Shown here in pieces: positions 32,901-44,200 of a stretch of DNA of 64,000 nt. Below the pieces are notes generated by a model. That model did not search any database. It was not told the origin of the DNA and saw only the letters and a program-made list of their open reading frames with translations. Positions within the stretch are counted from its first letter, which is position 1. Every line of letters starts with the position of its first letter. Position numbers and translations under genes: made by a program. The stretch is from Petrolisthes cinctipes (taxonomy: Eukaryota > Arthropoda > Malacostraca > Decapoda > Porcellanidae), in assembly GCA_033782935.1 (NCBI GenBank), contig JAWQEG010000065.1, positions 1,761,001 to 1,825,000 on the forward strand, written 5' to 3'.

Positions 32901-35900
32901 CAACTAATCACCTTCATTTTTCTTACCCTCTTCCCCCTCACCCTCGCCTCAAATCATCACATTTCTTCTCTCCTATATCCACCTACGTTAATGCAGTATG
33001 CACTACTTTAAACCAGGGTTCTTCAAACTACGGGTTCCGAATTCCTCCAAACTGGGTCGCAGGCTCACAAAAATAAATACATGAATAAAATAGAATAATA
33101 ATGTTCGTGACAATAAAATAAATATGAAGTTCATACATGAATCCACCTAACATATTTTTATAATCGAATATTCATATATTTAATTATCAATAAAACAAAA
33201 TCATTACACAAATATTAGCCTTCTTTAGAGAGAGGGAGGGGTAGGTGAGGCAGTGTTTATAATTCTGGTTAGGATTCCTTTTAATCATAAATATTACGTT
33301 TCAGTTTCTGGCCTTGTATTTTCTTTGGTTGATAATTCTGATAATTTGTAAAAGATCTTTCTGTATGGGTCGCGAGAATGATGTCATAGTAAAAACTGGG
33401 TCACGACTGAAAAAGTTTAAAGAACCCTGCTTTATACTATTGGTGATTCGATACCGTTCACAGTGTATGCTTCATTCACGCCTCCTGACACACGTCTCTC
33501 TCTACCTGATCACTCGTTACCCTCCTATATAGCTCCGCCCACATTTCTCTCCTCCTCCCCCTCCCTCCACCTGCAACTGTTACCAGATCCCACGAGGCCC
33601 AAACCAAGTCGCTGATGGATGGGGTGTGGACCATTGATCAGTCCGGAGCTGTACTAAATAATCTTATCTGTGTGTGGGAACCAGCACAATGATTCACAAA
33701 GAACTGTGGATGTAGTCTGACCTTGTCTTGTGCAGGTGGTGACGGAAGAATGTGATGGCATTAGTGATGTGAGGATGATCATGAGGAGTGTCAGCCAGTA
33801 ATTCCTGCCGGGTGTGCTGAAAGTAGCCCCTCATCCGTGACTCACAGCTGTTCCTCATCACTCCCTCCTTTGTGTTGAACTTGGTGTTCAGCCCTTTATG
33901 AAACACCAAAGGTTAATATGTAATGAACTTTTTACTTGACAAGAGGGCAAGTAAAGACTGACAGTATGTGAATAAAGGCAGAGGAATAAACGGTTGTGGA
34001 CGGAATTGGAACAGTGGTAGGGGTGTAGAAAAGGCATTTCAAATACATTATGATAAAGGGGACAGTAGTGACATGCAGGTGGCACCAAATCTGCACAAAA
34101 GCGATATAAAATGTGGACTTCCTGTACCAGTCAGTGGGTAGCTAAAATGTGGAAGGAAGGTGAGGGAAACAATTGGCAATAAAAATTTGCTTCAATCTTA
34201 TTTGGTGATGATATACTGTAATGATATTTGATGAAGAGCTGACATACGTATTCTGTACATTACTAATTAGCTGCTAGCTGCTTAAAATAATTGAATAGTA
34301 CTGTAACTAGTTCATGATACAATAAATGCTAATGGATAACATAAGGTCATACAAAACACAATGAATTAGAATTGGAAGTTAGGTTTAAATTCATATGTGA
34401 ATATAGCAATAAAAATCTCTACAACTGTAAAGTATGGATAGATAACTTGCCTCTGAACCACTCAGGATCTTTGTCTCTCGAAGTAAGGGAGACAGTATTA
34501 CTTGCCGTGCGTGCCAACAGTTCCAACAGTGCTGCTGCTCGATCTGATGTGGGTGGCTCCTTTAGGCACTTGAGTACTCTTTGGTGTAGGTTAGGCTCTT
34601 GCTCCAGGCACTGGTAGAGGAACACTGCCAATTGTTGAATGTAATCAGGTGTTTTAACCTCCCCAGGCAGGGACACTCGTAAGTGTGTCCCAGCTGGAAG
34701 AATTTCAAAGTATTCTTCATCAACTTCTGTGTCATCAGTCAGGTACACCACAATGTCTTTCTCTTCATTTTTCTGAAAATAATTAACCATCTATCAAGAC
34801 TACACTCAACTTGTAGTTCACTATAACAACAACTAGTTCAAGTTCAAGTTTTAGGGTCCCGCAGAGGGCCGCTCATGGGCGGCATAATATGCGGGGGTTG
34901 TGCGGGGGATTTAGGGATCCAGGGCAGGATTAGGAAGAGGGTTAGGATAAGGGTGGATTGGGTCAGGGACTGTGGGTTGAGGATTAGGATTGGGGAGGTA
35001 ATGATTGGTGATCCTATTTCTAAACGTGTCAAGAGTGGGGCTATTAACTACGTGAGATGGGAGATGATTCCACTCTTGGATGCTGCGGGGAAAGAATGAG
35101 TGCCTAAATATATCAGTGCTTGTTTGGTATGTATGGTATTTTAAGTTGTGGCTGCCTCTAGTGGATCGTATACTTGTAGGGTGTAGATATGTGTCTTTGT
35201 CTATGTCAACTAACTTGTTTGTGATTTTGTATATCATCTGTTGTCTGTGTATCTGTCTTCGTGTTACTAATGGGTCTAGTTTTGTGTCTTGTTTAAGCAA
35301 AGTGACTGATGTAGTGTGTCTGTAATCACGTCTGGCCCATCTTGCAGTCTTATTTTGTATGGACTCTAATTTATTGATATTATTGTAAGTGTGTGGGTCC
35401 CAGACGGTGTCGCAATAATCTAAATGTGGCCGAACGAAAGTGTTATATGCAATAATTTTGGTGTCTGTGTTACACCTGCTGAGGTTCCTGCGCAAGAACC
35501 CCAGGACCCTACTAGCTTTGGCCCTGATGCTACCTATGTGTGTGTTCCATCTCATGTCCGCTGAGATGTGGACGCCCAAGTATTTGTGGGAAGTGACTGT
35601 GTTGAGGTTGGTGTTGTGTAATTGGTATGTATATGGAATGACATTATGGGCACGGGTAAAACGGATGTGATGGCATTTGTCTGGTCTAAATGTCATCTGC
35701 CACTTGACTTCCCAGTCTTCAAGTGCAGTTAGGTCGTCCTGTAGTCGAAGGCAGTCATTCCTATCTTTAATTGGTCTGTAAACTAAGCTATCGTCTGCAA
35801 AGAGTCTAGTGGTAGAGGAAAGTGAAAGTGGGAGGTCATTAATGTATGAAAGGAAGAGAAGGGGACCCAGGACAGTGCCCTGGGGTACCCCAGAGGTCAC

Positions 35901-38511
35901 AGGAACAGATGGAGACTGACTACCGTCAAGAACTACACGTTGCTTTCTGGTAGTCAAGAACGTTCTAATCCAGTGAAGAAGTTGTCCCTGTATGCCATAG
36001 AATTCTAATTTGTGTAGTAGTCTTTGGTGAGGGACTTTGTCGAAGGCTTTGGCAAAGTCTAATACTATGGCATCAACCTGTCTAATTTTTGTGTCATTGA
36101 GGGACTGCAAGATGTCATGAGTAGTTACCAGTAGCTGCGTCTCACACGAGCGTTTAGGCCGAAAACCGTGTTGATTGTCAGTCAGTATATTTTGCCTATC
36201 AAAGTGGTCCATTATGTGTCTATGAATAATGTGTTCTAAAATTTTGCAGGGGACTGAGGTAAGTGAAATAGGTCTATAATTAATGGGAAGGGTTCTGTCT
36301 CCGGATTTAAAAATTGGGGTCACGTTTGCCAAAAGCCAGTCTTGAGGGAGTTCACCGGTCTGTAAAGTCTGTGAGAATATAACCTGCAGGACAGGGGCAA
36401 GAACACTAGCGTTAGCCCTCAATATCCTGCAGGGTATATTGTCTGGTCCAGTCACTTTGTGTATGTCTACCTCAGATAAGAGTTTCTCAATTCCTTGGGT
36501 GTTTATATGAATGGGAGGAATAGGTGGGTGTGATGGTGTTGGCATATCTGGTAAGTGTTCATGTTCATGGGTAAAAACGGACTGGAATTGTGTGTTAAGG
36601 GTGTTTGCTTTGTCTTGTGGGTGTGTAACCAAGGAATTGTTGTGTAGTAATGTTGTAATACCGGTCGAGTCTTGTTTGCGTGCTTTAAAAAAGCCGAAGA
36701 ATTTTTTGTGGTTTTGTGTGTTGTCTGCGAGGAAAGTGGATGTGTATTTAGTTTCTGCTTGTTTAGTTTCTTTCTGTAGTGTTTTCTGTATGTTTTTGTA
36801 TTCTAACCAGTGTTCTGTATCGTTGTATCGTTTTGCTCTGTTGTATGCCTTTACCTTGTTTCTGTGTAGTCTTTTTAATTGTCTATTGTACCATGGTAAT
36901 GACCGGTTATGTGTGATGGTTTTCGTGGGTATGTGCTTGTCCATTGTGTCACGTATAAAGTCACGAAGTCTGGTCCAGTTTGTTTCCACAGAGCTGGCCA
37001 TTGGGTCTGAGTCAAGGAACGAGTCACGAAATTCAACTAAGTCTTGGGTAATGCCACCCATGTCAGCTCTGTTGTACATGTAAATTGTCCTGGGTAATTG
37101 TTTTTGTGTTGTTGGCTTGATGTTTGCATCAATGAGTACCATTTCATGGTCACTAAGACCAGGTAGTACTAGTATATTAAAAATGTCACAATGGGTCAAT
37201 AGGCTATATCAGAAAAAGTACCATAATGTTAAAGTTTTACCAAATGCCAACACTTTGTAGAAAATAAATGTGCTGATAAAATTTCCATGCTTGCCTGGAA
37301 CTAAAATAGTACAAAGACCAAAATAAATGTAATCGAGACTCAAAAAAACAAAACGAAACGAATCTCTTACAATATTCGGTAAATTTTCCGAGTTACACAT
37401 GTGCAAGATTTTCAGACAAAACATAGTTTTTCCTATAGTTTTAACAGATTACCAGGACCTAACCTTAACAGATTACCAGGACCTAACCTTAACAGATTAC
37501 CAGGACCTAACCTTATCAGACTACCGGGACCTAACCTTATCAGACAACTGGGAGTTGCGCAAGGTAAGACCTATATCAAACTTATGGAAATTTGACCACA
37601 AAAACATATATCGGCGAAAATTAGATATCTCGCACGTGTAATTCGGAAATCATCTCGGTATTATTACAGAATAACTGGGTTCTTGGCTAGGATCGCACAG
37701 TGTTACCACATCCAGCTAGGTCCCGGGAATTTGCCCCAGTTACTTTATGATAGTTTACACCGGTTATATCCCGGTAGTTTGCCCAGGTTAGGTCCCGGTA
37801 GTCTGCTGTGGTCTAGGTTAGGTTAGGTCAGACTAATTTCCAAATTATGTTTGTAAAACGGGGCATATCTCGAAACACCATAGATGAAAAGTGTGTTAAC
37901 GTTAGAATGATCCAAAATAGTGGGTAATGATACTAAAATAGGCTATACAATATAAGGTATTTATTGAAAGAATTACCGTTTTGTAGCAGTGTTGCCAGAT
38001 CCGGCTAGGTCCCAGTATTTTGCCCCTGTCATTTCCTGTACTTTTCCACGATTACTTCCCGGTAGTTTGCCCAGGTTAGGTCCCGGTAGTTTGCCCAGGT
38101 TAGGTCCTGGTAGTTTGCCCAGGTTAGGTCCTGGTAGTCTGATATGGTCTAGGTTAGGTTAGGTGGGGTCAGGTAAGGTCAGGTTAATTTCAAAAATTTG
38201 AATATCTTGGAAATGGGTCATTTGCGGAAGAAATGCCATAGAAGAAAATAGTCTTAGAATGGTCTAAATAAGTGGGTAATGAAAGTAGAAAACCCGTATG
38301 CAATAACGGTAATTCTTTCAATATTTACCCAATATAATGAACCCACTTCTTCTGTAAATTTACCATAAATCTCCAATATTCTGTTCACATCTAACTTCCA
38401 ACTTACTTTATATCCGAACTTTCGCCTGCATTTGCTCAAAAATTCTCTGAAGTTTGGTGCTATAATACCAACTTTCTTATGGCCTGGTCCAGTGACGACA
38501 AAATGAGTCAT
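30000..38511 (-). CDS. DFFB: DNA fragmentation factor subunit beta / caspase-activated DNase (CAD)
   Basis: This is the nuclease that cuts chromatin between nucleosomes in apoptosis once caspases remove its inhibitor ICAD/DFFA. Exons, 5' to 3': 38407-38511, 34451-34772, 33722-33893, 30873-31091, 30000-30360. Phases close to 392 codons plus stop (human is about 338). Residues 1-80 form the CIDE-N interaction domain (GIIAPNFREFLSKCRRKFGY, then VVYLTDDTEVDEEYFEILP). DPEWFRG (137-143) opens the nuclease. The catalytic and metal residues known from mouse CAD all have counterparts: H251 in LHFINPY, D271 and H272 in NLDH, and H322, H326 and H331 in LVHVACHVKKPHQL. The tail is basic and could hold a nuclear localisation signal. 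Intron 2 has a GC donor (GAG|GCAAGT). An acceptor-like sequence at about 38519 hints at an upstream exon; start 38511 is the first in-frame Met. Introns 1 and 3 carry large elements. Confidence 0.9.
32101..32530. mobile_element. hAT-like nonautonomous element, left arm copy
   Basis: Ends CAGGGTTCTTTAAACTTTTT and the inverse of CAGGATTCTTCAAACTACGG-like sequence. It is flanked by 8-bp near-duplications GTATAAAG (32093-32100) and GTTTAAAG (32531-32538). An 8-bp target duplication and CAGGGTTCTT ends fit the hAT superfamily. No coding capacity. Confidence 0.75.
33014..33429. mobile_element. hAT-like nonautonomous element, right arm copy
   Basis: Inverted counterpart of the element at 32101-32530, with flanks CTTTAAAC (33006-33013) and CTTTATAC (33430-33437). 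The 7-of-8 flank match is mirrored in the left arm, so the two copies share one insertion event. Confidence 0.75.
34835..37205 (-). mobile_element. CR1/Jockey-like retrotransposon in DFFB intron 1, 5'-truncated
   Basis: On the minus strand the element runs from about 37205 to a short 3' UTR and a TTCAAG-type tail at 34835-34856. It lies in the same orientation as DFFB. The 5' end is cut within the endonuclease domain, as expected from incomplete reverse transcription. The 3' 1.75 kb is nearly identical to the plus-strand element at 1-1790. Confidence 0.9.
34911..37199 (-). CDS. Retrotransposon endonuclease C-terminus plus complete reverse transcriptase
   Basis: An open frame of 762 residues starts in the last part of the endonuclease (VLPGLSDHEMVLIDANI, the conserved SDH motif). 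It passes through a linker (WYNRQLKRLHRNKVKAYNRA) and contains a full reverse transcriptase: KVTGPDNIPCRIL, PINYRPISLTSVPCKILE, DAIVLDFAKAFDKVP, GVPQGTVLGPLLFLSYINDL, the catalytic FADDS and KYLGVHIS. There are no stops or frameshifts, so the copy is young. It cannot be autonomous because the endonuclease is incomplete. Differences from the first copy include V for A in the TGPD region and M for K in the HIMDH segment. Confidence 0.9.
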   Translation of the reverse strand: MTHCDIFNILVLPGLSDHEMVLIDANIKPTTQKQLPRTIYMYNRADMGGITQDLVEFRDSFLDSDPMASSVETNWTRLRDFIRDTMDKHIPTKTITHNRSLPWYNRQLKRLHRNKVKAYNRAKRYNDTEHWLEYKNIQKTLQKETKQAETKYTSTFLADNTQNHKKFFGFFKARKQDSTGITTLLHNNSLVTHPQDKANTLNTQFQSVFTHEHEHLPDMPTPSHPPIPPIHINTQGIEKLLSEVDIHKVTGPDNIPCRILRANASVLAPVLQVIFSQTLQTGELPQDWLLANVTPIFKSGDRTLPINYRPISLTSVPCKILEHIIHRHIMDHFDRQNILTDNQHGFRPKRSCETQLLVTTHDILQSLNDTKIRQVDAIVLDFAKAFDKVPHQRLLHKLEFYGIQGQLLHWIRTFLTTRKQRVVLDGSQSPSVPVTSGVPQGTVLGPLLFLSYINDLPLSLSSTTRLFADDSLVYRPIKDRNDCLRLQDDLTALEDWEVKWQMTFRPDKCHHIRFTRAHNVIPYTYQLHNTNLNTVTSHKYLGVHISADMRWNTHIGSIRAKASRVLGFLRRNLSRCNTDTKIIAYNTFVRPHLDYCDTVWDPHTYNNINKLESIQNKTARWARRDYRHTTSVTLLKQDTKLDPLVTRRQIHRQQMIYKITNKLVDIDKDTYLHPTSIRSTRGSHNLKYHTYQTSTDIFRHSFFPRSIQEWNHLPSHVVNSPTLDTFRNRITNHYLPNPNPQPTVPDPIHPYPNPLPNPALDP
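37206..38406. mobile_element. AACCT-rich elements in DFFB intron 1
   Basis: Positions 37442-37555 hold about five 24-bp units of the type ACAGATTACCAGGACCTAAC. Positions 37640-37945 are an inverted relative of the variant at 2373-2760. Positions 37958-38333 are a complete AACCT-rich TIR element (GGTATTTATTGAAAGAATTA ... TTCTTTCAATATTTACC), with three GCCCAGGTTAGGTCC units inside. Positions 37206-37440 show nothing recognised. Confidence 0.75.
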
Positions 38512-38519
38512 AACGTCAT

Positions 38520-41224
38520 CCTACAAAGAAAGTAACACCAATACAATACAAGTCTTGAATGAAAGGTAATAATGCTAACGTTAGACACAGATGCTGACTT
38601 GACATTTGACAACTTTTAATGATAAATAATGGGTTGCGTTTGAGTGAGCGACACAGCTGATCAACAAGGGTGCGTTTGACTATGATAAATACAGTATTAA
38701 ATAGATTCAATAGATTATAAATAACCTCGCTTTTCTCTTCTCTGCAGGATGAAAATACAAAAGCAATTAAAACTTTCAGTGTGTTACAACAAAATTAAAC
38801 AAATTATATTCATAGAAAACTATAGGACTTATATCATTATATGGTTCCCTTAATTAAAAACAATTTTATACTTTCTTCGTTTGTTTACATAACTTCGTAT
38901 ATTACAAAGCGTTAATTTTTTTTTTCGTGAAGAACAATATTGCCAATAGTTAAAATATATTATATGCTTGCTAAATTTGACTGCAGGATAAGGGAAACAC
39001 ATTAGGATATCGAGGATATAGTTAAATAAATAATAGTTTTATCTATTGATGCAAAACATTTACCATTAGCAACTGGCTTAATATATAATACATAATAAAT
39101 ATTATATAGTTAACTAATGATGTTTGGTGAAATATGATAGTTGCTTTGTACTAATCCCTTATTTATTGTATTACACATTCAAGTGTTTAGTACCCATTGT
39201 TAATTAATATCAATAATATACGTATTAATAAGGTGTAGCAACATGGCGACTATTGGCATCATCATCATATATTGACGCCTTCCAGTGTACTACTATCAAT
39301 GTTTATTATAGAGATGTATGGACGGGTGCAGAACCTGTGAATATGAATTTGTGCGATACGTACAGTGGGAATATTTTTCATTACTGCGTGTGTTGGCTAC
39401 TGTAACACTTGCAAATTTAGTGTTGTTATTGACTATATTGAATACAGGTTGGTGTTGTTATTTGGTAGTGTTAAATTATACTATTAACCACATCAGGAGG
39501 TGAATTAAGAGGTGAATATACCGTAGTAAGTCTAGACAGTCTAATATTATAGTAATTATGTATAGTACATTAGGTGTGGAAAAAGTCTCGATAAAGTCCC
39601 ACCCATACTACCATTAAGTCATTATAGCTCGAAGAGAGTGGAGGACACAAAACCTGTCTTATTAATGATAAATATAGTAAGTCCCACCCATACTATCATT
39701 TAAGTCATTATAGGCTCCAAGACTATAATTATAGGCCTGCCGGTATGTGAGATGTGAAAATGTAAATCTGTAATTGCTTAAGGTAAACTTTCATATTCAC
39801 AAGATTTGGTAAATTGTTAAATGCAATTTGTTTTATATATTCAAACATTTTACACTACTTAAGTTATCTATGACATATTTATTTATATGGCATTAGCCTA
39901 TGGTCACAAATTCTACAATTCTGAGATGTGCTCCCCTCTCCCCCCCCCCCCATCACTCCATACAGTCTTGACATAGAGTAACTGTATAATTATATGGGAG
40001 TTAAGGGCTAGAGGGATCTGGGCCAGTATTCACAAAACATCTTAGAGTTTGGAATTGTTCGTATGTTTGCATTTCTGACCTCACCATAGTGTTTCAGTTT
40101 CATTTCGAAGCAGTGAATGGTTTTGTTATTCTATTTATATGAGCTGTTGTTATGATTTCGAAGCAGTGTCGGGTACTAGTCCTCGCCATGAATAAATGCT
40201 TACGAATAAAATTTTAAGTTAAGAGTGAACTTTGCTTTTGTGAATACGGGCCCTGTACTGTACTTTAGCAAAAGATCTGTTTCCCTTATTAACCCCCCTC
40301 CCCCCCTCCTCTCCCCCTTAACCCTGCTTGCTGTCATACCTCTCTATCACCTTTTCTCTGGCGCTATATGACCTCGCTGTTACTGCGCCTAATATCAATC
40401 AATAAATCCAATCCCCCCTTAACCCTTTGAGTTTAGGTAACTTTAATATTTCCTCCAGCCATGCTCGAGTGTTTTCTAGAAATCACTATATTTTGCTTTA
40501 TCCGTAGCCCAGTCCTAAACTACAATGTATTAGAACATAAGTATTGGTGTATCCAGTACACATCTTAAACTCCTCACCTTTGTAATAATTCCAACCCCTG
40601 GCAGTTCTCTGGTTGTGGAAATATGATGAGTTGAAGTGGTCGCTTTTACTGGGAGAGTGGTGCAGTATTTGTACACACGGTATTTATATATATCATCTAT
40701 AGTATTTATATTACCCCCGCCCCACACCTGTAGCCCTAGTTTTACTAGTTAGTGGACCATTTATAGGTGGTTTATGGCATATAGTGAAGTGTGGTAGTCA
40801 AAACAAGTCAATAAATGAATGCACAAGTTACTGTTGGAGAGGGGGATGCATCCATTCAAATACTGTACGGGGAAATTATTTGTGCAAGACCCAACCTTCT
40901 TGACAGCCAGACATGGTCAGCTTTTGACCAGGCACAGGAAATCTAGTCCATGTTGGCATAATTGGCATGAATTAAATTAAATTAATACAAGCAAGAACCA
41001 AGGGGATGGTATATGTCAATACTGTATGGTAGGACCCTACCTACAGTAGAGTACTGTACAGTATTAGTAGTTACAGAATTCTATTTGAATGCTTAGTGTA
41101 AGAAGAATTTATATACGGTAACATTATAATTGATTGTTAATGGATTAGATATGGTAATATACCTGTATTTTACTTGATGAGATTACGATACTGCACTGTA
41201 CTGTATATGATTTCAGATGTGGGC
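38520..41224. other. Spacer between divergent DFFB and ZNFX1
   Basis: It should contain the promoters and 5' UTR exons of both genes, but I cannot place a core promoter. Just before the ZNFX1 start codon, TGATTTCAG at 41207-41215 looks like a splice acceptor, so the first ZNFX1 exon is probably noncoding and lies upstream. A palindromic element is at 40020-40257 and a dispersed repeat at 40315-40430. A 61-residue frame at 39318-39503 has a hydrophobic centre but no recognisable identity. Confidence 0.5.
40020..40257. mobile_element. TIR element with GGGCC-TATTCACAAAA ends
   Basis: GGGCCAGTATTCACAAAA at the left is mirrored by TTTTGTGAATACGGGCCC at the right. The ends resemble those of the palindrome at 25469-25599 (GGGCCGTATTCAAGAAC), so both may belong to one family. 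Confidence 0.65.
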
Positions 41225-44200
41225 ATGATGGAGAATCAGGAATCACGTCATCAAGGACTAATTAGAGGGAAGCTAGTAAAGTTACCACCCATTGTAAAAG
41301 AGCAACCTTTGGAAGATGCCATTAAGACAGAAGTGTGGAGCCAGTCACAACATGACCATGATAGTGACTGGAAAACAGAAGAAACAGTCAGATGTGGGAT
41401 TGGAGCAAAAAGAAAATCCCCTTCAAAAGGTCAGAGAGAATTACAGATTTGGAATTGCCCTGTTAGGAGTGCTAATAAAAGAACAGAGAGCTTCAGAGTA
41501 CTGATGAACCTTACAACATATCCACCTGATGAAGTGGTTCAAGAACTAGTAGAACTTGGATCAGGATTTAGCACTTTACTTCAGGAAGCAGATATATCAC
41601 CAGACAATTTTGATCTCATGGTAAAAGTGTTGGCACATGCTAGCCTTGCAGATTCTAATAGGGATAAAATGTATGATCTCTTTAATAAAATTTGTGAAGA
41701 AAAATTTGTTGACAAGTTGGTAAAACATGCAGTCACAATTAAGAGAAAATATCCAGATAAAGCCCAAGATTTTTTTGCCAACCTTCTTAATTTTTTACAA
41801 TGTTATGCTGATGCCATGATAACGGTAGCTGTAGTTACATTAACAGACTCTGTTGATGTGTTGCTTGAAATTCTTAAGTATCTGGAGCCAAAGAGCTATG
41901 TAAGTGTAGATCTTGTCAAGCAATGTGAAGATCTACTAGAAATGCTGGATGATGCATGCAAACACTGGGAAAGTAGGCAGAATCTTGGACAACGGAAAAG
42001 TGCTGTCGACTTCAGTTTCCCCCCTGAAGATTTTAGAACCATAGATGTACTGCCAACATCATTTGATATATTTCAGATAGGTCGTCCATTTCTTCGCAAG
42101 AGTATTGTGAAAGGAAAATACATGAGTGGACAACATTATTTGGATGTGCAGTTTCGATTGCTGCGTGAAGATTTTGTAAGGCCTTTGAGAAATGGGATAA
42201 ATGACTTCTTAGAGGACTCCACCAACAAAGGAAGAAGTGTGAGAATTTATAGAGGTGTGACAATATGTGGGCCTGCAGTGAATCACAGTAATGTCTACTA
42301 TACCGTGAAAATTCATGCACGAAGTGCCATTAACTATGAAAATTCAAAGCAGTTGCTGTTTGGAAATCTTTTGTGCTTTAGCAATGATAACTTTGAAACT
42401 TTACTTCTTGGTTCTGTTGCTGAAAGAAACCCAAGCAAACTAAAGGATGGATTTCTGGGTGTCAAATTTGAATCTGACGTAGATGATCTAGATGCATTGG
42501 ATGACTTTGTTATGATTGAATCACGATCATATTTCATGGCATACAAGCATGTTCTTACTGCACTTCAGAAAATACCAGACAATGCTATTCCCATGGAGCC
42601 TTACATTGTTCACGTTCAGGATGATATTGATCTGCCAGAGTATTTAAAGTCCAGACAAAATTTTAAGTATGATTTACCTGTTGTTCAAGTTACATCAGAT
42701 GTAAGGTATAAGCTTAAGAGGCCTAATTTGATCCATTGGAAGACAGTTCCTATTCATAATGATTTGTCTGAATGGCCAACAGGTAGAGTTCTTGGCTTGG
42801 ATGATTCTCAGCTCAGAGCTTTTAGAAATGCTCTAACTAGACAGTTTGCAATAATTCAGGGTCCTCCTGGAACTGGGAAAACCTACCTGGGTCTGAAGAT
42901 TGTGAAGACACTTTTACACAATAGAAGTGCATGGGGAGGTACTAGAGCTCCAATACTTGTTGTTTGTTATACAAATCATGCTTTGGATCAGTTTTTGGAA
43001 GGCATAAATGTTTTCACAAATGATATTGTCCGAATTGGTTCAAGAACTAAAAGTGAACATATCAGTCGCTATCAGATCAAGTCCTTGGCAGAGCATATAC
43101 CTGATGATGGCAGGAAGAGTAATTTGGAGGATGAGCTTTACAATCTTAGAGGTAAGATATTGTATTATTGTGACATGAATGATATTTTCTCATCCATGGA
43201 TGGTGTGTTATGGCTGAATTTGCTAATGGAAGCAAATATTATACCAAAACAAGTACTATTCCAGCTCTGTAAAAGTACTACCAAGACAAAGTTAACTGAC
43301 TGGTTGTTTAACAGTATGAAACCAGATACTTTAAATACTGTCTCTGCTAATCAGGTATTTCCACTAGAGAAAAGTTCTGCTAAACAAATGTCCACAAAAA
43401 TTTTTGAATCAAAGTCGTCTGTGCAAACCGAAGAAATGATACTTAGTAACTTGTACGAGGATGTTGAAAAACTGCGTGAAATGGAGGAACTGGATAGGGT
43501 GTTGGAGGATGACTTTTCTATATTACCATCAAGCAAGCATGAAGAATACAAAATATATGAACTGAAAGATGAAGACCTAATAGAAGAGATTAATGTTATT
43601 AAAGCTAATGTTGATGATACCAATGCTAAATTCAAGTGTGAAATAATATCTTCTCAGAGGGAATTGCTCAGAATAGGCCTTAGCATACCAGTAGTGCATG
43701 ATGAAATGCAGGAATTAGAGAAACACCCACACCTGGATATATGGAAACTTGATATTCAAAGACGATGGCAGTTATATAAATACTGGGTTCAGAGACTGTC
43801 AGATATGATGAGAAAAAAATTTATAACCCTTTCTGATGAGTACAAGAAGAAGTTGAAAGATCTAGATGTAATCAAGAATGAAGTATATCTTGGCTTGATG
43901 CAAAAGGCTTCAGTTGTGGGGATGACAACAACAGGAGCAGCACAGCACAGTAACTTGCTGCAAGTCTTGGCACCCCCTATAGGTAAGAAAAGACCATTAT
44001 ATTGTTAATCATTTGGTGCATGATGAGTAAAATAATATCATACTAATACTGTACTGTACAGTAGTTATTATCTGTCTTCTGTGTTTTGGTGCTTCATTCT
44101 ATTATACTGTGTAACGGATCAGTCAATGTCAGGCACTCTGAGTCTTTTAAAGGCTGAATGAGTCACAGAGGATTTACTTGAATATCTGTGCAAGACAGGG

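Larger units (their letters stand above)
31863..33655. repeat. Large inverted repeat in DFFB intron 3 (arms about 0.7 kb, loop about 0.4 kb)
   Basis: The left arm, 31863-32565, is matched in reverse by 32979-33655 with few differences (for example CATCAGCGACTTGGTTTGGG at 31910 and its inverse near 33610). The loop 32566-32978 contains a dispersed repeat of the 6.1 kb type. Each arm contains a hAT-like element at the same relative place, so the arms arose by inverted duplication after that insertion. In each arm GGGCGGAGCTATATAGG reads toward the loop. The intron transcript should fold into a long hairpin. Confidence 0.9.

Noticed and set aside
39318..39503. 61-residue frame with a hydrophobic centre
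   Set aside because: Short, no family features, AT-rich surroundings; noted only in the spacer entry.
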